A stretch of 64,000 bases of DNA. Source: M3007 sp046329435 (lineage in GTDB: Bacteria; Bacteroidota; Bacteroidia; Chitinophagales; Saprospiraceae). Where the stretch lies: assembly GCA_046329435.1 (NCBI GenBank), contig JAXLUR010000006.1:1-64000 (forward strand), in the 5' to 3' direction. Both the position numbers and the translations under genes were made by a program. The notes under the pieces were generated by a model that saw only the letters and a program-made list of their open reading frames with translations, did no database searches and was not told the DNA's origin. Position 1 is the first letter of the stretch; each line of letters begins with the position of its first letter. This document shows, one piece after another, positions 52,326 through 60,634 of the stretch.

Positions 52326-53144
52326 ATGGATCCGCACGACCTCCAGATCAGCGAAGTTTACCCGCCAGTTGAAATCGCCCGCAAGGTGGAACGCATCGGC
52401 GTTTCGAAGGCCCGCACCGAAACCCTGACCATGTTTGTCCTGGCCATTCTGGCGGGGGCGTTCATCTCGATGGGCGCCCTGTTGTTCACGGTCGTGATGA
52501 CTGGCTCCAACCTGGGTTTTGGCCTCTCCCGCCTCGTCGGCGGGCTGAGTTTTTGTTTGGGTCTGATCCTGGTCGTCATTGCCGGCGCCGAATTGTTTAC
52601 CGGCAACAATCTGATTGCGATGGCCTGGGCGAGCCGATTGATCGGCACCCGCGACGTCGTGCGCAACTGGATCATCGTGTATCTGGGCAATGTGGCGGGT
52701 TGTCTGGCGACCGTTGTGCTGGTGGCCTGGGCCGATGTCGGGCATTTGGGCAACGGCACGGTGCAGGAGACGGCTATTGCCATTGCCAAGGCCAAGGCTG
52801 GCCTGCATTGGGAAGTCGCTTTTGCACGAGGCATTTTGTGCAATGCCCTGGTTTGTCTGGCCGTATGGCTGGCCATGGGCGGCCGCAGTTTGACGGATAA
52901 AATTCTGGCGATCCTTTTCCCGATCACGGCCTTCGTGGCTATGGGGCTCGAACACTCGATCGCCAACTGGTTTTTCCTGCCTTACGGCTTGTACCTCGAC
53001 GGTCAGGCGAGTTTGTCGGTGGTGGATGTGGTCTGCAATCTTATCGCCGTGACGATTGGCAATATCCTGGGCGGAACGGTGCTGGTTGCCGGGGTGTACT
53101 GGGTGGCCTACTTGCGGAGCGAGCGGATGAATCGGACGGCCTGA
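52326..53144 (+). CDS. Formate/nitrite transporter family channel
   Basis: This 272-residue protein has six membrane helices with the FNT features: AGAFISMGALLFTVVM (helix one), GAELFTGNNLIAMAW near residue 88 (broken helix two of the pore), RGILCNALVCLAVWLAMGGR near 172, and VAMGLEHSIANWFFLPYGL near 207 with the central pore His. Members move formate, nitrite or hydrosulfide as pentamers. The formate dehydrogenase genes at 60.6-64 kb make formate the likely substrate, although the genes are 7.5 kb apart. Confidence 0.92.
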   Translation: MDPHDLQISEVYPPVEIARKVERIGVSKARTETLTMFVLAILAGAFISMGALLFTVVMTGSNLGFGLSRLVGGLSFCLGLILVVIAGAELFTGNNLIAMAWASRLIGTRDVVRNWIIVYLGNVAGCLATVVLVAWADVGHLGNGTVQETAIAIAKAKAGLHWEVAFARGILCNALVCLAVWLAMGGRSLTDKILAILFPITAFVAMGLEHSIANWFFLPYGLYLDGQASLSVVDVVCNLIAVTIGNILGGTVLVAGVYWVAYLRSERMNRTA

Positions 53145-53265
53145 AAGTTAAAGGAACGTTAATTAACAGCGGCACGCTGTAACCTTTACTTTTTCCAAAC
53201 GACCTTTCATTAGCCGAAGGGCCCACCCTTTTGCTTTTCTCCGATTGTTCCACCATCTCAATAAC

Positions 53266-54969
53266 ATGCCGATGCCAGTATTTTCCGCATCCCGCAGGGC
53301 ATTTTTTCAAAAACTTTCCAGAGTGGTCGATTTACCCCAGCCGACGGCAGCGCCGTTGGCTGCAGAATGGCCTTCCGGAAACGTGACCCTCAGTGGCGAT
53401 CTTACCCCCTACAACGGTCCCTGGGACTTCGACCGGGCCGCTCACCTGCTCCGCCGGGCCACGTTCGGCACACAAAAAGCGCAAATCGACCTGTTGCTCG
53501 CCCAGGGCTCCGCACAGGCTGCCGTCGATTTCGTGCTCAACCTGCCCGCCACGCAGCCCGACCCGCCGATCAACAACTACAACAACACCGATTACACCGA
53601 CCTCGACGTGCCCGCAGGCGAAACCTGGGTGAATGCCTACCCGGATTTTAACAATGGCGGCGAAGGCTACCGCATCGAAAGCTGGCGGGGCTGGTGGCTC
53701 AAACTGATGATCGACGGCGCGCCAAACATCCGCGAGAAAATGACGCTGTTCTGGCACAATCACTTCGCCACGCAAACCACCGAAGTATTCGTCGGGCGGG
53801 CCGTATACAACTACAACCGCCGGCTGCGCGAGGGTTGCCTGGGCAATTTCAAATCGCTTGTCCGTACGATCACACTCGACCAGATGATGCTGGTGTACCT
53901 CAACGGGTACCTCAACGACAAGTCGGCCCCGGACGAAAACTACGCCCGCGAATTGCAGGAACTTTTCACCATCGGCAAAGACACCCCCACACAATACACC
54001 GAGGACGATGTGGTTGCCGCGGCCCGCGTACTCACCGGCTGGCGCATCAACCCGTTCTCGCTCGACGTCTATCTAGACATCAACGCCCACGATACAGGCA
54101 ACAAACAGTTTTCGGGCTTCTACAACAACACCGTGATCCAGGGCAGCATCAATGGCGACGCCGAACTCGACGCCCTGCTCGACATGATCTTTTCCAAGGA
54201 AGAGGTCGCGCTGTTTATTTGCCGCAAACTGTACCGTTTTTTCGTCTATTACGTGATCGATCAAAACGTTGAAGACACGATCATCGCCCCGCTGGCCCAG
54301 ATTTTCCGCGACAACAACTACGACATTTTGCCCGTCGTGGCCACCCTGCTCAAAAGCGAACATTTCTTCGACGCCTACAACAAAGGCTGTTACATCAAAA
54401 ACCCGCTCGACCTGACCGTCGGGGTGCTGCGCAACTTCAATTTGTCGATCGAGGCGCCGACCCTGCTGGAAGACTGGTTTATGCCCCTTTACCTCAACTA
54501 TTACACTTCAAGCCTGCAAATGCTGCCCGGCGACCCGCCCAACGTGGCGGGCTGGGCCGCTTACCGCCAGGCGCCCATGTACTACCGCAACTGGATCACG
54601 GCCGACACCATTCGAAACCGGAATATTTTTTCCGACGCCCTGACCCTGTACTACATCGAGACGCCCGGAGGGTATCAATTGAAGATCGATCATGTGGCCT
54701 TTGCCACCCAGTTCGATCACCCGGAAGACCCCGTACAACTGGTCGATGACATCGTCAAACTGTTGTTGCCGATGGATCTGTCGGCATTTAAAAAATACCT
54801 GCTGAAGTCAATTCTGCTATCAGGACAAGCCAGCGATTACTACTGGACCAATGCCTGGAACGCTTACCTGGCCAATCCGAACGACACCATGGCGTATGAA
54901 ACCGTGCGCACCCGTCTGGCGCTGCTGCACAAATACATCATGAGCCTGCCGGAATATCAACTGGCCTGA
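53266..54969 (+). CDS. DUF1800 protein, partner of the DUF1501 protein
   Basis: The ATG at 53266 (MPMPVFSASRRAFFQKLSRV) gives 567 residues; the frame starts with a TTG further up. DUF1800 features are clear: DFDRAAHLLRRATFGTQK near residue 62, MTLFWHNHFAT near 162, and ENYARELQELFTIG near 225, with AARVLTGW. The N-terminal SRRAFFQKL resembles a Tat-like signal without a proper hydrophobic core. DUF1800 and DUF1501 genes almost always occur together and are thought to act on the outside of the cell, possibly in polysaccharide or sulfate-ester processing; function is unproven. Confidence 0.9.
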   Translation: MPMPVFSASRRAFFQKLSRVVDLPQPTAAPLAAEWPSGNVTLSGDLTPYNGPWDFDRAAHLLRRATFGTQKAQIDLLLAQGSAQAAVDFVLNLPATQPDPPINNYNNTDYTDLDVPAGETWVNAYPDFNNGGEGYRIESWRGWWLKLMIDGAPNIREKMTLFWHNHFATQTTEVFVGRAVYNYNRRLREGCLGNFKSLVRTITLDQMMLVYLNGYLNDKSAPDENYARELQELFTIGKDTPTQYTEDDVVAAARVLTGWRINPFSLDVYLDINAHDTGNKQFSGFYNNTVIQGSINGDAELDALLDMIFSKEEVALFICRKLYRFFVYYVIDQNVEDTIIAPLAQIFRDNNYDILPVVATLLKSEHFFDAYNKGCYIKNPLDLTVGVLRNFNLSIEAPTLLEDWFMPLYLNYYTSSLQMLPGDPPNVAGWAAYRQAPMYYRNWITADTIRNRNIFSDALTLYYIETPGGYQLKIDHVAFATQFDHPEDPVQLVDDIVKLLLPMDLSAFKKYLLKSILLSGQASDYYWTNAWNAYLANPNDTMAYETVRTRLALLHKYIMSLPEYQLA

Positions 54970-55011
54970 CGCAGTTCCCCATTCGTTTCATCCGCTGAAA
55001 AAATCCTCATT

Positions 55012-56592
55012 ATGAAAAGAAGAGACTTCATCAAATATGCCGGCATAACGGCCGGGGCCGCTTCCTTCCCGTTCCAGGGTTTCGGCATCAATCCCATGCC
55101 ACGGCTGCCGTTTTTGCAGGCGCTCGCCGAAGGCGGCAACCCCAACGGCCGGGTACTCGTCCTGATCCAGATGATCGGGGGCAACGACGGCCTCAACACC
55201 TACATTCCAATCGACCAATACGACCACCTCGCCCAACACCGCGGCAGCGTCCTGATCCCTGAAAATCAGGTGCTTGCGCTGAGCGGCGTAGGCAACGCGG
55301 GCTTGCACCCGGCCATGAACCAATTGCGCGAAATGTTCGACAACGGGTTGGTATCCGTCGTGCAAAACGTCGGCTATCCGAACCAGGATTACTCTCACTT
55401 CCGCTCCACCGACATCTGGATGTCGGCCTCGGACAGCGATCAGTACCTGTCGACAGGCTGGCTGGGCCGGTATTTGCAATACGAATACCCCGACTACCCC
55501 AATGGCTACCCAAACCCCGACATGCCCGACCCGCTGGCCATCCAGATCGGCGCCCTGTCGTCGCTGGCCCTGATGGGCAACCCCAACCCGATGGGTTTTG
55601 CGATCACCGACCCGCAGTCGTTTTATCAATTCGTGTCTGATCTGGTCGAGCCCGCGCCCAACTCGCCCTATGGCGACGAACTGGAATTCATCCGTTTGAT
55701 CACCAACCAGGCGCAGGTGTATTACAACGCCATCAAAAATGCCGCCGATGCGGGCGACAACCTGAGCAGCCTTTATCCTGATCCCGAAATCAACCCGCTT
55801 GCCGATCAGTTGAAGATCGTGGCGCGGCTCATCAGCGGCGGTTTGAAAACGCCGATCTACATCGTTACCATCGAAGGATTCGACACGCACGCCGAGCAGG
55901 TACAGGCAGGCGACACGGTCAACGGCTTGCATGCCGTGCTGCTCGGACAGTTGTCTGAAGCGGTCGGCGCTTTCCAAAACGACCTTGAATTACTGGGCGT
56001 CGCCGACAAGGTGGCCGGCATGACGTTTTCTGAATTTGGCCGCACCATCGCGTCCAATGCCAGCATAGGAACCGACCACGGCGCAGCAGCCCCCTTGTTT
56101 GTATTCGGAAAAAACGTCATTCCGGGGGTGATCGGCGCCAATGCGCAGATTCCCAACCAGCTCGACGATTCGGCCGATGTGCCCATGCAGCACGATTTCC
56201 GCTCGGTTTATGCCAGTGCTTTGCAAGACTGGTTCGGGGTGAACAACCCGGAAAGCATACTTCAATACGAGTTTCCGATACTGCCGATTTTCGTTGCGCC
56301 GTCCAGCGGCATTCACAACGTAGTCAACGATAATGCCTCGGTGGTCAGTCTGTACCCCAACCCGGTGCAACAATCCGCTACCATCCGATTCGATCTGGCG
56401 GTTGCTTCGAGGGTCAGCATCGTGATCCTCGACGTTAACGGGCGGCCGTTGCGCACCGTCGTGAGCAACAACTTCTATCCGGCAGGTCGTCACGAGATTA
56501 CGCTCGACCGCGGCAATCTTCCGTCGGGTCAGTATTTCTACCAGTTGCGGACCGACGGCGGTGTCGTCACGAAACAAATGGTGGCGATCTGA
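55012..56592 (+). CDS. DUF1501 protein with Tat signal and T9SS sorting domain
   Basis: This 526-residue protein starts MKRRDFIKYAGITAGAASF, a twin-arginine (RRDF) signal. DUF1501 of the alkaline-phosphatase-like fold follows: VLVLIQMIGGNDGLNTYIPI near residue 48, NVGYPNQDYSHFRSTDIW near 121, IEGFDTHAEQ near 284 and FSEFGRTIASNAS near 342. The last 80 residues are a T9SS sorting domain (VVSLYPNPVQQSATIRFDL to GGVVTKQMVAI). It is therefore exported to the cell surface. It forms the standard pair with the DUF1800 gene 43 bases upstream. The substrate is unknown. Confidence 0.93.
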   Translation: MKRRDFIKYAGITAGAASFPFQGFGINPMPRLPFLQALAEGGNPNGRVLVLIQMIGGNDGLNTYIPIDQYDHLAQHRGSVLIPENQVLALSGVGNAGLHPAMNQLREMFDNGLVSVVQNVGYPNQDYSHFRSTDIWMSASDSDQYLSTGWLGRYLQYEYPDYPNGYPNPDMPDPLAIQIGALSSLALMGNPNPMGFAITDPQSFYQFVSDLVEPAPNSPYGDELEFIRLITNQAQVYYNAIKNAADAGDNLSSLYPDPEINPLADQLKIVARLISGGLKTPIYIVTIEGFDTHAEQVQAGDTVNGLHAVLLGQLSEAVGAFQNDLELLGVADKVAGMTFSEFGRTIASNASIGTDHGAAAPLFVFGKNVIPGVIGANAQIPNQLDDSADVPMQHDFRSVYASALQDWFGVNNPESILQYEFPILPIFVAPSSGIHNVVNDNASVVSLYPNPVQQSATIRFDLAVASRVSIVILDVNGRPLRTVVSNNFYPAGRHEITLDRGNLPSGQYFYQLRTDGGVVTKQMVAI

Positions 56593-56615
56593 TCGCTTTC
56601 AGGCAGTGCGTTTGG

Positions 56616-56658
56616 GGCGGGCGGCAGTTTTAAAATAACACAACAACTGTCGCCCGCC
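56616..56658. terminator. Stem-loop between convergent genes
   Basis: Arms 56616-56629 (GGCGGGCGGCAGTT) and 56645-56658 pair with one mismatch around a 15-base A/C/T loop, in the gap between the convergent DUF1501 and L,D-transpeptidase genes. There is no T run on either side, so termination would be weak or factor-dependent. Confidence 0.45.
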
Positions 56659-56676
56659 AGCTGCCACAAGCCGGCA

Positions 56677-57609
56677 TTATCGCCGTTTGTACACATCTTT
56701 CAGCCTGATGGTATCGCCTTTTTCATTCACGACGTTCAGGTCGTAGCGGAACACCACGGGTGTGCCGACCGGCGCATAGTAGTACAACAGCCACGCGTCG
56801 GCCTCTCCACAGCCGACACAGCCATTGGAGTAGGCTTTGCCCAAACTTGCAGGATTGGTCGTCGGATGCAGCATTTGTCCGTACCGGTTTCCGTCGAGCT
56901 CCGCTTCCAGCCAGGGTATCTGTGGCAATTTCGTGATCCGGCCGTCGTCGCGATGGGTAACCTTGTACACCAAACCGGTCCGGGGGTCTTTCCAGACCGG
57001 GTATTTATTGACCCTGATGATCGAGCCTTTACCTGGTTTGGTGCGCAAATCTTCCATTCTGCCGATCGTTTTCAGGTATTTTCTTTTGTTCTGCCCAACC
57101 CGAACAGGGAAGGAAAACAGCGTGTCGTTGTTTTCCAGAATGCGAAGCCGAAATTCCGGGATGTTGACGTCGATGCGCGTCATTGACTGCCTGCGACGGA
57201 TATCGGCGGCGAGGGCCGGGTCTGGCCCGAACAAGGTATCGCCACGGTGCAGTACCGTGAGTAAACGCTGGTTGTACACCAATTCGCCCCTGGCCATCCT
57301 TCGGTAATAATCGGTATTCATCAGCGAATCGAGCACCTTCGGATTGGCGCGTACGAGCAGGTACTCGTCAAGCAGATAGGGCGCGGCGGAGTCGTATCGC
57401 GCGACCAGCGTATCCATAAACCGGAAGTAATCCTTCACTTTGACGTCGTGCGGTACGACGTATATCCAGGCAGGAAGCGGTTTGGGCGGAGGGTTTTCGG
57501 GCAAAGGCGTGTTGGCGCCGGCCTGTGGCGATGCCGGGCTTGCCGGTTGCCGGCAGTTCAGCCCTGTTAAAAGCAATAATATCGCCCCTGAAAGAATGCT
57601 GTTTTTCAT
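56677..57609 (-). CDS. Exported L,D-transpeptidase (YkuD family)
   Basis: The ATG at 57609 (MKNSILSGAILLLLTGLNC) begins a signal peptide with a possible lipoprotein Cys at residue 19; the longer open frame upstream is not signal-like. The 310-residue protein has a Pro-rich linker and then a YkuD catalytic domain (RIDVNIPEFRLRILENND, then YGQMLHPTTNPASLGKAYSN and the catalytic Cys in YSNGCVGCGEADAWLLYYY). The His and Cys of the active site are present; the residue after GCV is Gly instead of the more common Arg. It should crosslink or attach proteins to peptidoglycan through its mDAP. Confidence 0.87.
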   Translation of the reverse strand: MKNSILSGAILLLLTGLNCRQPASPASPQAGANTPLPENPPPKPLPAWIYVVPHDVKVKDYFRFMDTLVARYDSAAPYLLDEYLLVRANPKVLDSLMNTDYYRRMARGELVYNQRLLTVLHRGDTLFGPDPALAADIRRRQSMTRIDVNIPEFRLRILENNDTLFSFPVRVGQNKRKYLKTIGRMEDLRTKPGKGSIIRVNKYPVWKDPRTGLVYKVTHRDDGRITKLPQIPWLEAELDGNRYGQMLHPTTNPASLGKAYSNGCVGCGEADAWLLYYYAPVGTPVVFRYDLNVVNEKGDTIRLKDVYKRR

Positions 57610-57749
57610 ACATTGAGGCAATTTGATCTGTTTTTTGCCGCTGTCAGAGCACGCTGGGGGTTTAGTGGTATATTCTCCTGAAACGAACAAAGTGCAAAAC
57701 TTTGCGTGCAGGCGGGAACAAATCATCCGACAGGAAGAGTTCTGCACCC

Positions 57750-58292
57750 ATGAACATACACATCAGCAACGACATCATCCTCGAACCCCTCTCGCCCGCT
57801 CATGCAGGCCCTGTTTTTGACTTGATCGAAAATAACCGGTTACACCTGAGCGAATGGCTGACCTGGGTAGAGCGCATGCAAAAACCAGCAGATTTCGTGC
57901 AGTTCGTCGAGGATTCCGGCCGCCGCGCCGCCGAGGGCCTTGAAGCGCCTTTCGTCATTCGTTATCAAGGTGAAATAGCCGGCAGGATCGGCATTTACTA
58001 CATCAACAAACCATTCCGCTTTGGCTCCATCGGTTACTGGCTGGGCGAACAATTTCAGGGCAAAGGCATCATCGTTCAATCCTGCATCGGCATTACCGAT
58101 TATGGATTCAATGCCCTGGGACTCAACCGCATAGAGATTCGCTGCGCCACAGGCAACCTCAAAAGCCGGGCGGTCGCCGAACGTCTCGGATTCCGGCACG
58201 AAGGAATCATGCGCGACGGCGAGTTGTTGCAGGGCGCCTTTATCGACCTTCATGTTTTTTCCATGCTGAAAAAAGAATGGGAGCAGCGATGA
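57750..58292 (+). CDS. GNAT N-acetyltransferase, RimL type
   Basis: The ATG at 57750 (MNIHISNDIILEPLSPAHAG) gives 180 residues. RimJ/RimL signatures: LSEWLTWVERMQKPADFVQF, IGYWLGEQFQGKGIIVQ (acetyl-CoA site) near residue 105, LNRIEIRCATGNLKSRAVAE, and GIMRDGELLQGAFIDLHVFS. These enzymes acetylate ribosomal-protein N-termini or other amines. Its stop overlaps the start of a VOC gene (ATGA), so the two are co-translated. Confidence 0.9.
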   Translation: MNIHISNDIILEPLSPAHAGPVFDLIENNRLHLSEWLTWVERMQKPADFVQFVEDSGRRAAEGLEAPFVIRYQGEIAGRIGIYYINKPFRFGSIGYWLGEQFQGKGIIVQSCIGITDYGFNALGLNRIEIRCATGNLKSRAVAERLGFRHEGIMRDGELLQGAFIDLHVFSMLKKEWEQR

Positions 58293-58681
58293 AACAGCAC
58301 ATTGCACTGATTACGCTGGTAGTAGCCGATTACGATGAAGCCATCCGGTTTTACACGGAAAAACTGGGCTTCCTGCTCCTCGAAGACACCCCGCTGTCTC
58401 CTTCAAAACGTTGGGTACGCATCGCGCCGCCCGGATCGACCTCGTGTTGCCTGCTGCTGGCCAAAGCCGCCAGCGAAACCCAGCTCGCCTGTGTCGGCAA
58501 CCAAACCGGTGGCCGGGTATTCCTGTTTTTGCACACCGAAAACTTTCAGCGCGACTACGAGCGGCTGCTCGAACAGGGCGTAAACATCGTGCGCCCTCCT
58601 CAAAAGGAGCCCTATGGAACTGTGGCCGTTTTTGCCGATCTGTATGGCAATCTGTGGGATTTGATCGAACCGGCGCTGTAA
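58289..58681 (+). CDS. VOC-family (glyoxalase-like) protein
   Basis: The ATG at 58289 (MKQHIALITLVVADYDEAIR) overlaps the GNAT stop (ATGA). The 130-residue VOC protein shows DYDEAIRFYTEKLGFLLLED, SKRWVRIAPPGS, FLFLHTENFQRDYERL and a C-terminal GTVAVFADLYGNLWDLIEP with the metal-site Asp/Glu pattern. It is a glyoxalase/dioxygenase-superfamily protein of unknown substrate. Confidence 0.87.
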   Translation: MKQHIALITLVVADYDEAIRFYTEKLGFLLLEDTPLSPSKRWVRIAPPGSTSCCLLLAKAASETQLACVGNQTGGRVFLFLHTENFQRDYERLLEQGVNIVRPPQKEPYGTVAVFADLYGNLWDLIEPAL

Positions 58682-58765
58682 TATTTTCTTTTTGGGCAAA
58701 ATGCGCGACCTGCTGGAATCAGAGAGCGTCTGATGGACATTCGGAACTCAATCCGTTTTTAAATC

Positions 58766-60109
58766 ATGATGAAATATTTGCTCTCTACTTTGCTGATTGT
58801 TAGCGGTTTGTCTTCCATTGTTGCACAAAAATTCTGGCTGACAACCTATTCTTTCCCCGGCGGCCCCAAAACGAGCATCGCCGGCCTGAACGATTCTATC
58901 CTCCTCACCGGCCTCACAAACGGCATTTTGCGCAGCACCAACGAGGGGCACGACTGGGTGCAAGTACTGGAATCGGGCTTCATCTTTACCCTGCACACGA
59001 CGCCCGAAGGCCTTGCCTTAGCTGGCGGCATCGGCAAGGTTTTTATATCCACAGACGATGGGGTTCACTGGGATTCGGTCGATCTGGGGCACAACTTTCC
59101 GGTGCTGCGTTTTGCGCACAATGCAGCAGGCGACCTGTTTGCTATCACTGGCGACTCTGACCCCGTGCTGGGCTATGTCGGCGCAGGAGTGTTTTTCTCC
59201 GATGACAACGGCCAATCCTGGACCACCCGCAACAACGGCCTGAACAACTACCTCAGCGCCGACCAGATCGATATCGATCAAAACGGCCGGCTTTACCTGA
59301 CCACTCGCAATGAATGGTCGAACGGAGAAGGCGGACTGTTCATCTCCGACGACAACGGCCTGCACTGGTCGCATGTCGATATCAACATTGACGGGGAGAA
59401 TGTGATCGAAAACAACCTGCTGATCCACTATACCTACGGGTTGGACGTATCACATCAGGACACACTATATTTGAGCATAGAAAGCGTGGCAGGTTCCGCA
59501 GAAGTCCGCATCAATTTGTGCAAACATTTGTCTGACGTAACCGATCCCGGTTTCTGGAAAATCAACAAGGTTTGGAATGGCGCGACCTGGTGGCTCGACC
59601 GGCCTTTATCGACAGTGCATATTGCCCAAAATGGCGACGCTTACAGTTCCGTAGCCGGCTCGCAGGGGTTCGGTGGAGGCTTTTTCAGAAGAAACGGGTC
59701 GGCCGGATGGGAGCGTCAACTTCAGGGACTGGGGCTGGATATTTTCGGCCTTTACGGCACACAGTCATTTACCGAAACCGCCTCGGGAAAAATATTCATG
59801 GTTCAATACCTCGACGAGCGGGTGTATTGGGCTGATACCAGTCAGGTTAGCAGCCTTGTGGAGCCTGCGAAAGCCCCCTTGCAGTTCAGAATTTCCCCCA
59901 ATCCGGTCGTAGCAGGTTCATCGATCCGCATCCTGACGGACAGCGAACTTGATCGCGAAGTCGTTTATCTGATCGGTGCGCGCGGCGAAATACTCGGCAC
60001 AACCCTCTCTTCGGGCGATAACATTGTCTTGAACGCGCCCACTCTGCCGGGCATCTACTGGATTGTTATCCGGGGGCGTGCGCAAGGTTTCATTGTTCAC
60101 CGCGAATAA
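58766..60109 (+). CDS. Secreted BNR-type propeller protein with T9SS sorting domain
   Basis: This 447-residue protein has a signal peptide (MMKYLLSTLLIVSGLSSIVAQ), sialidase/YCF48-like BNR repeats (RSTNEGHDWVQ, STDDGVHWDS, SDDNGQSWTT, SDDNGLHWSH) at about residues 40-220 and further propeller-like strands. The last 75 residues are a T9SS sorting domain (LQFRISPNPVVAGSSIRIL to GFIVHRE). No catalytic site is visible, so it is probably a surface-exposed binding protein. Confidence 0.83.
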   Translation: MMKYLLSTLLIVSGLSSIVAQKFWLTTYSFPGGPKTSIAGLNDSILLTGLTNGILRSTNEGHDWVQVLESGFIFTLHTTPEGLALAGGIGKVFISTDDGVHWDSVDLGHNFPVLRFAHNAAGDLFAITGDSDPVLGYVGAGVFFSDDNGQSWTTRNNGLNNYLSADQIDIDQNGRLYLTTRNEWSNGEGGLFISDDNGLHWSHVDINIDGENVIENNLLIHYTYGLDVSHQDTLYLSIESVAGSAEVRINLCKHLSDVTDPGFWKINKVWNGATWWLDRPLSTVHIAQNGDAYSSVAGSQGFGGGFFRRNGSAGWERQLQGLGLDIFGLYGTQSFTETASGKIFMVQYLDERVYWADTSQVSSLVEPAKAPLQFRISPNPVVAGSSIRILTDSELDREVVYLIGARGEILGTTLSSGDNIVLNAPTLPGIYWIVIRGRAQGFIVHRE

Positions 60110-60118
60110 CGTTTTTCA

Positions 60119-60538
60119 ATGGAAACAACGGTTTTCTTCTCTTTTCTGGCCATACTGGCCTTCCAGGTTTGCTCTTGTGGGCAAGCGCAGCAAACGGACA
60201 GGCATTCAGTATTCAGTCAGTTGCCCCCAGACAATCCGGTTTACAAAGCCGAACTGGCGCGGCAGATCAGAACTATTGGCGCCGGGCGGCTCGATTACCG
60301 GGTGGAAGCGTATGCCGAACGCAACAACGAAGATTTTTTACTGGTCAGGGTGCAGGGTGAGGGGCTCGATGCCATTGCAGAAATGAACGTTCCAGAATGG
60401 CAAAAACTGGGTAAAATTCGCGAAAACAAAGGATTGGGCTATCGGGGCGCTTACCTCGCAGGTCTTCGGTTCGACATTCTGGACGAAGCGCAGGATGTAC
60501 GGTTTGTCTTCCGCGACCTCGATCGGATTGTCGATTAA
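60119..60538 (+). CDS. Small exported protein, possibly a lipoprotein
   Basis: This 139-residue protein starts METTVFFSFLAILAFQVCSC, a hydrophobic segment ending in Cys that may be a lipoprotein signal. The rest is an alpha/beta region (DFLLVRVQGEGLDAIAEMNV, then FDILDEAQDVRFVFRDLDRI) I cannot assign. It starts nine bases after the BNR gene and is probably co-transcribed with it. Confidence 0.6.
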   Translation: METTVFFSFLAILAFQVCSCGQAQQTDRHSVFSQLPPDNPVYKAELARQIRTIGAGRLDYRVEAYAERNNEDFLLVRVQGEGLDAIAEMNVPEWQKLGKIRENKGLGYRGAYLAGLRFDILDEAQDVRFVFRDLDRIVD

Positions 60539-60567
60539 ATGCTCGATAAGGTTCCCCGGGCAGGTAT

Positions 60568-60614
60568 CGGGCGGACAAGGTTATCACAATCAAGCTGAAA
60601 ACCCTGTCCGCCCG
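60568..60614. terminator. Stem-loop between convergent genes
   Basis: CGGGCGGACA (60568-60577) and TGTCCGCCCG (60605-60614) pair perfectly, extended inward by GGTT/AACC, between the convergent lipoprotein-like and formate dehydrogenase genes. No T run follows, as with the stem at 56616; perhaps a local style of terminator. Confidence 0.5.
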
Positions 60615-60634
60615 GCGCCTGTCAAAAGGCCCGT

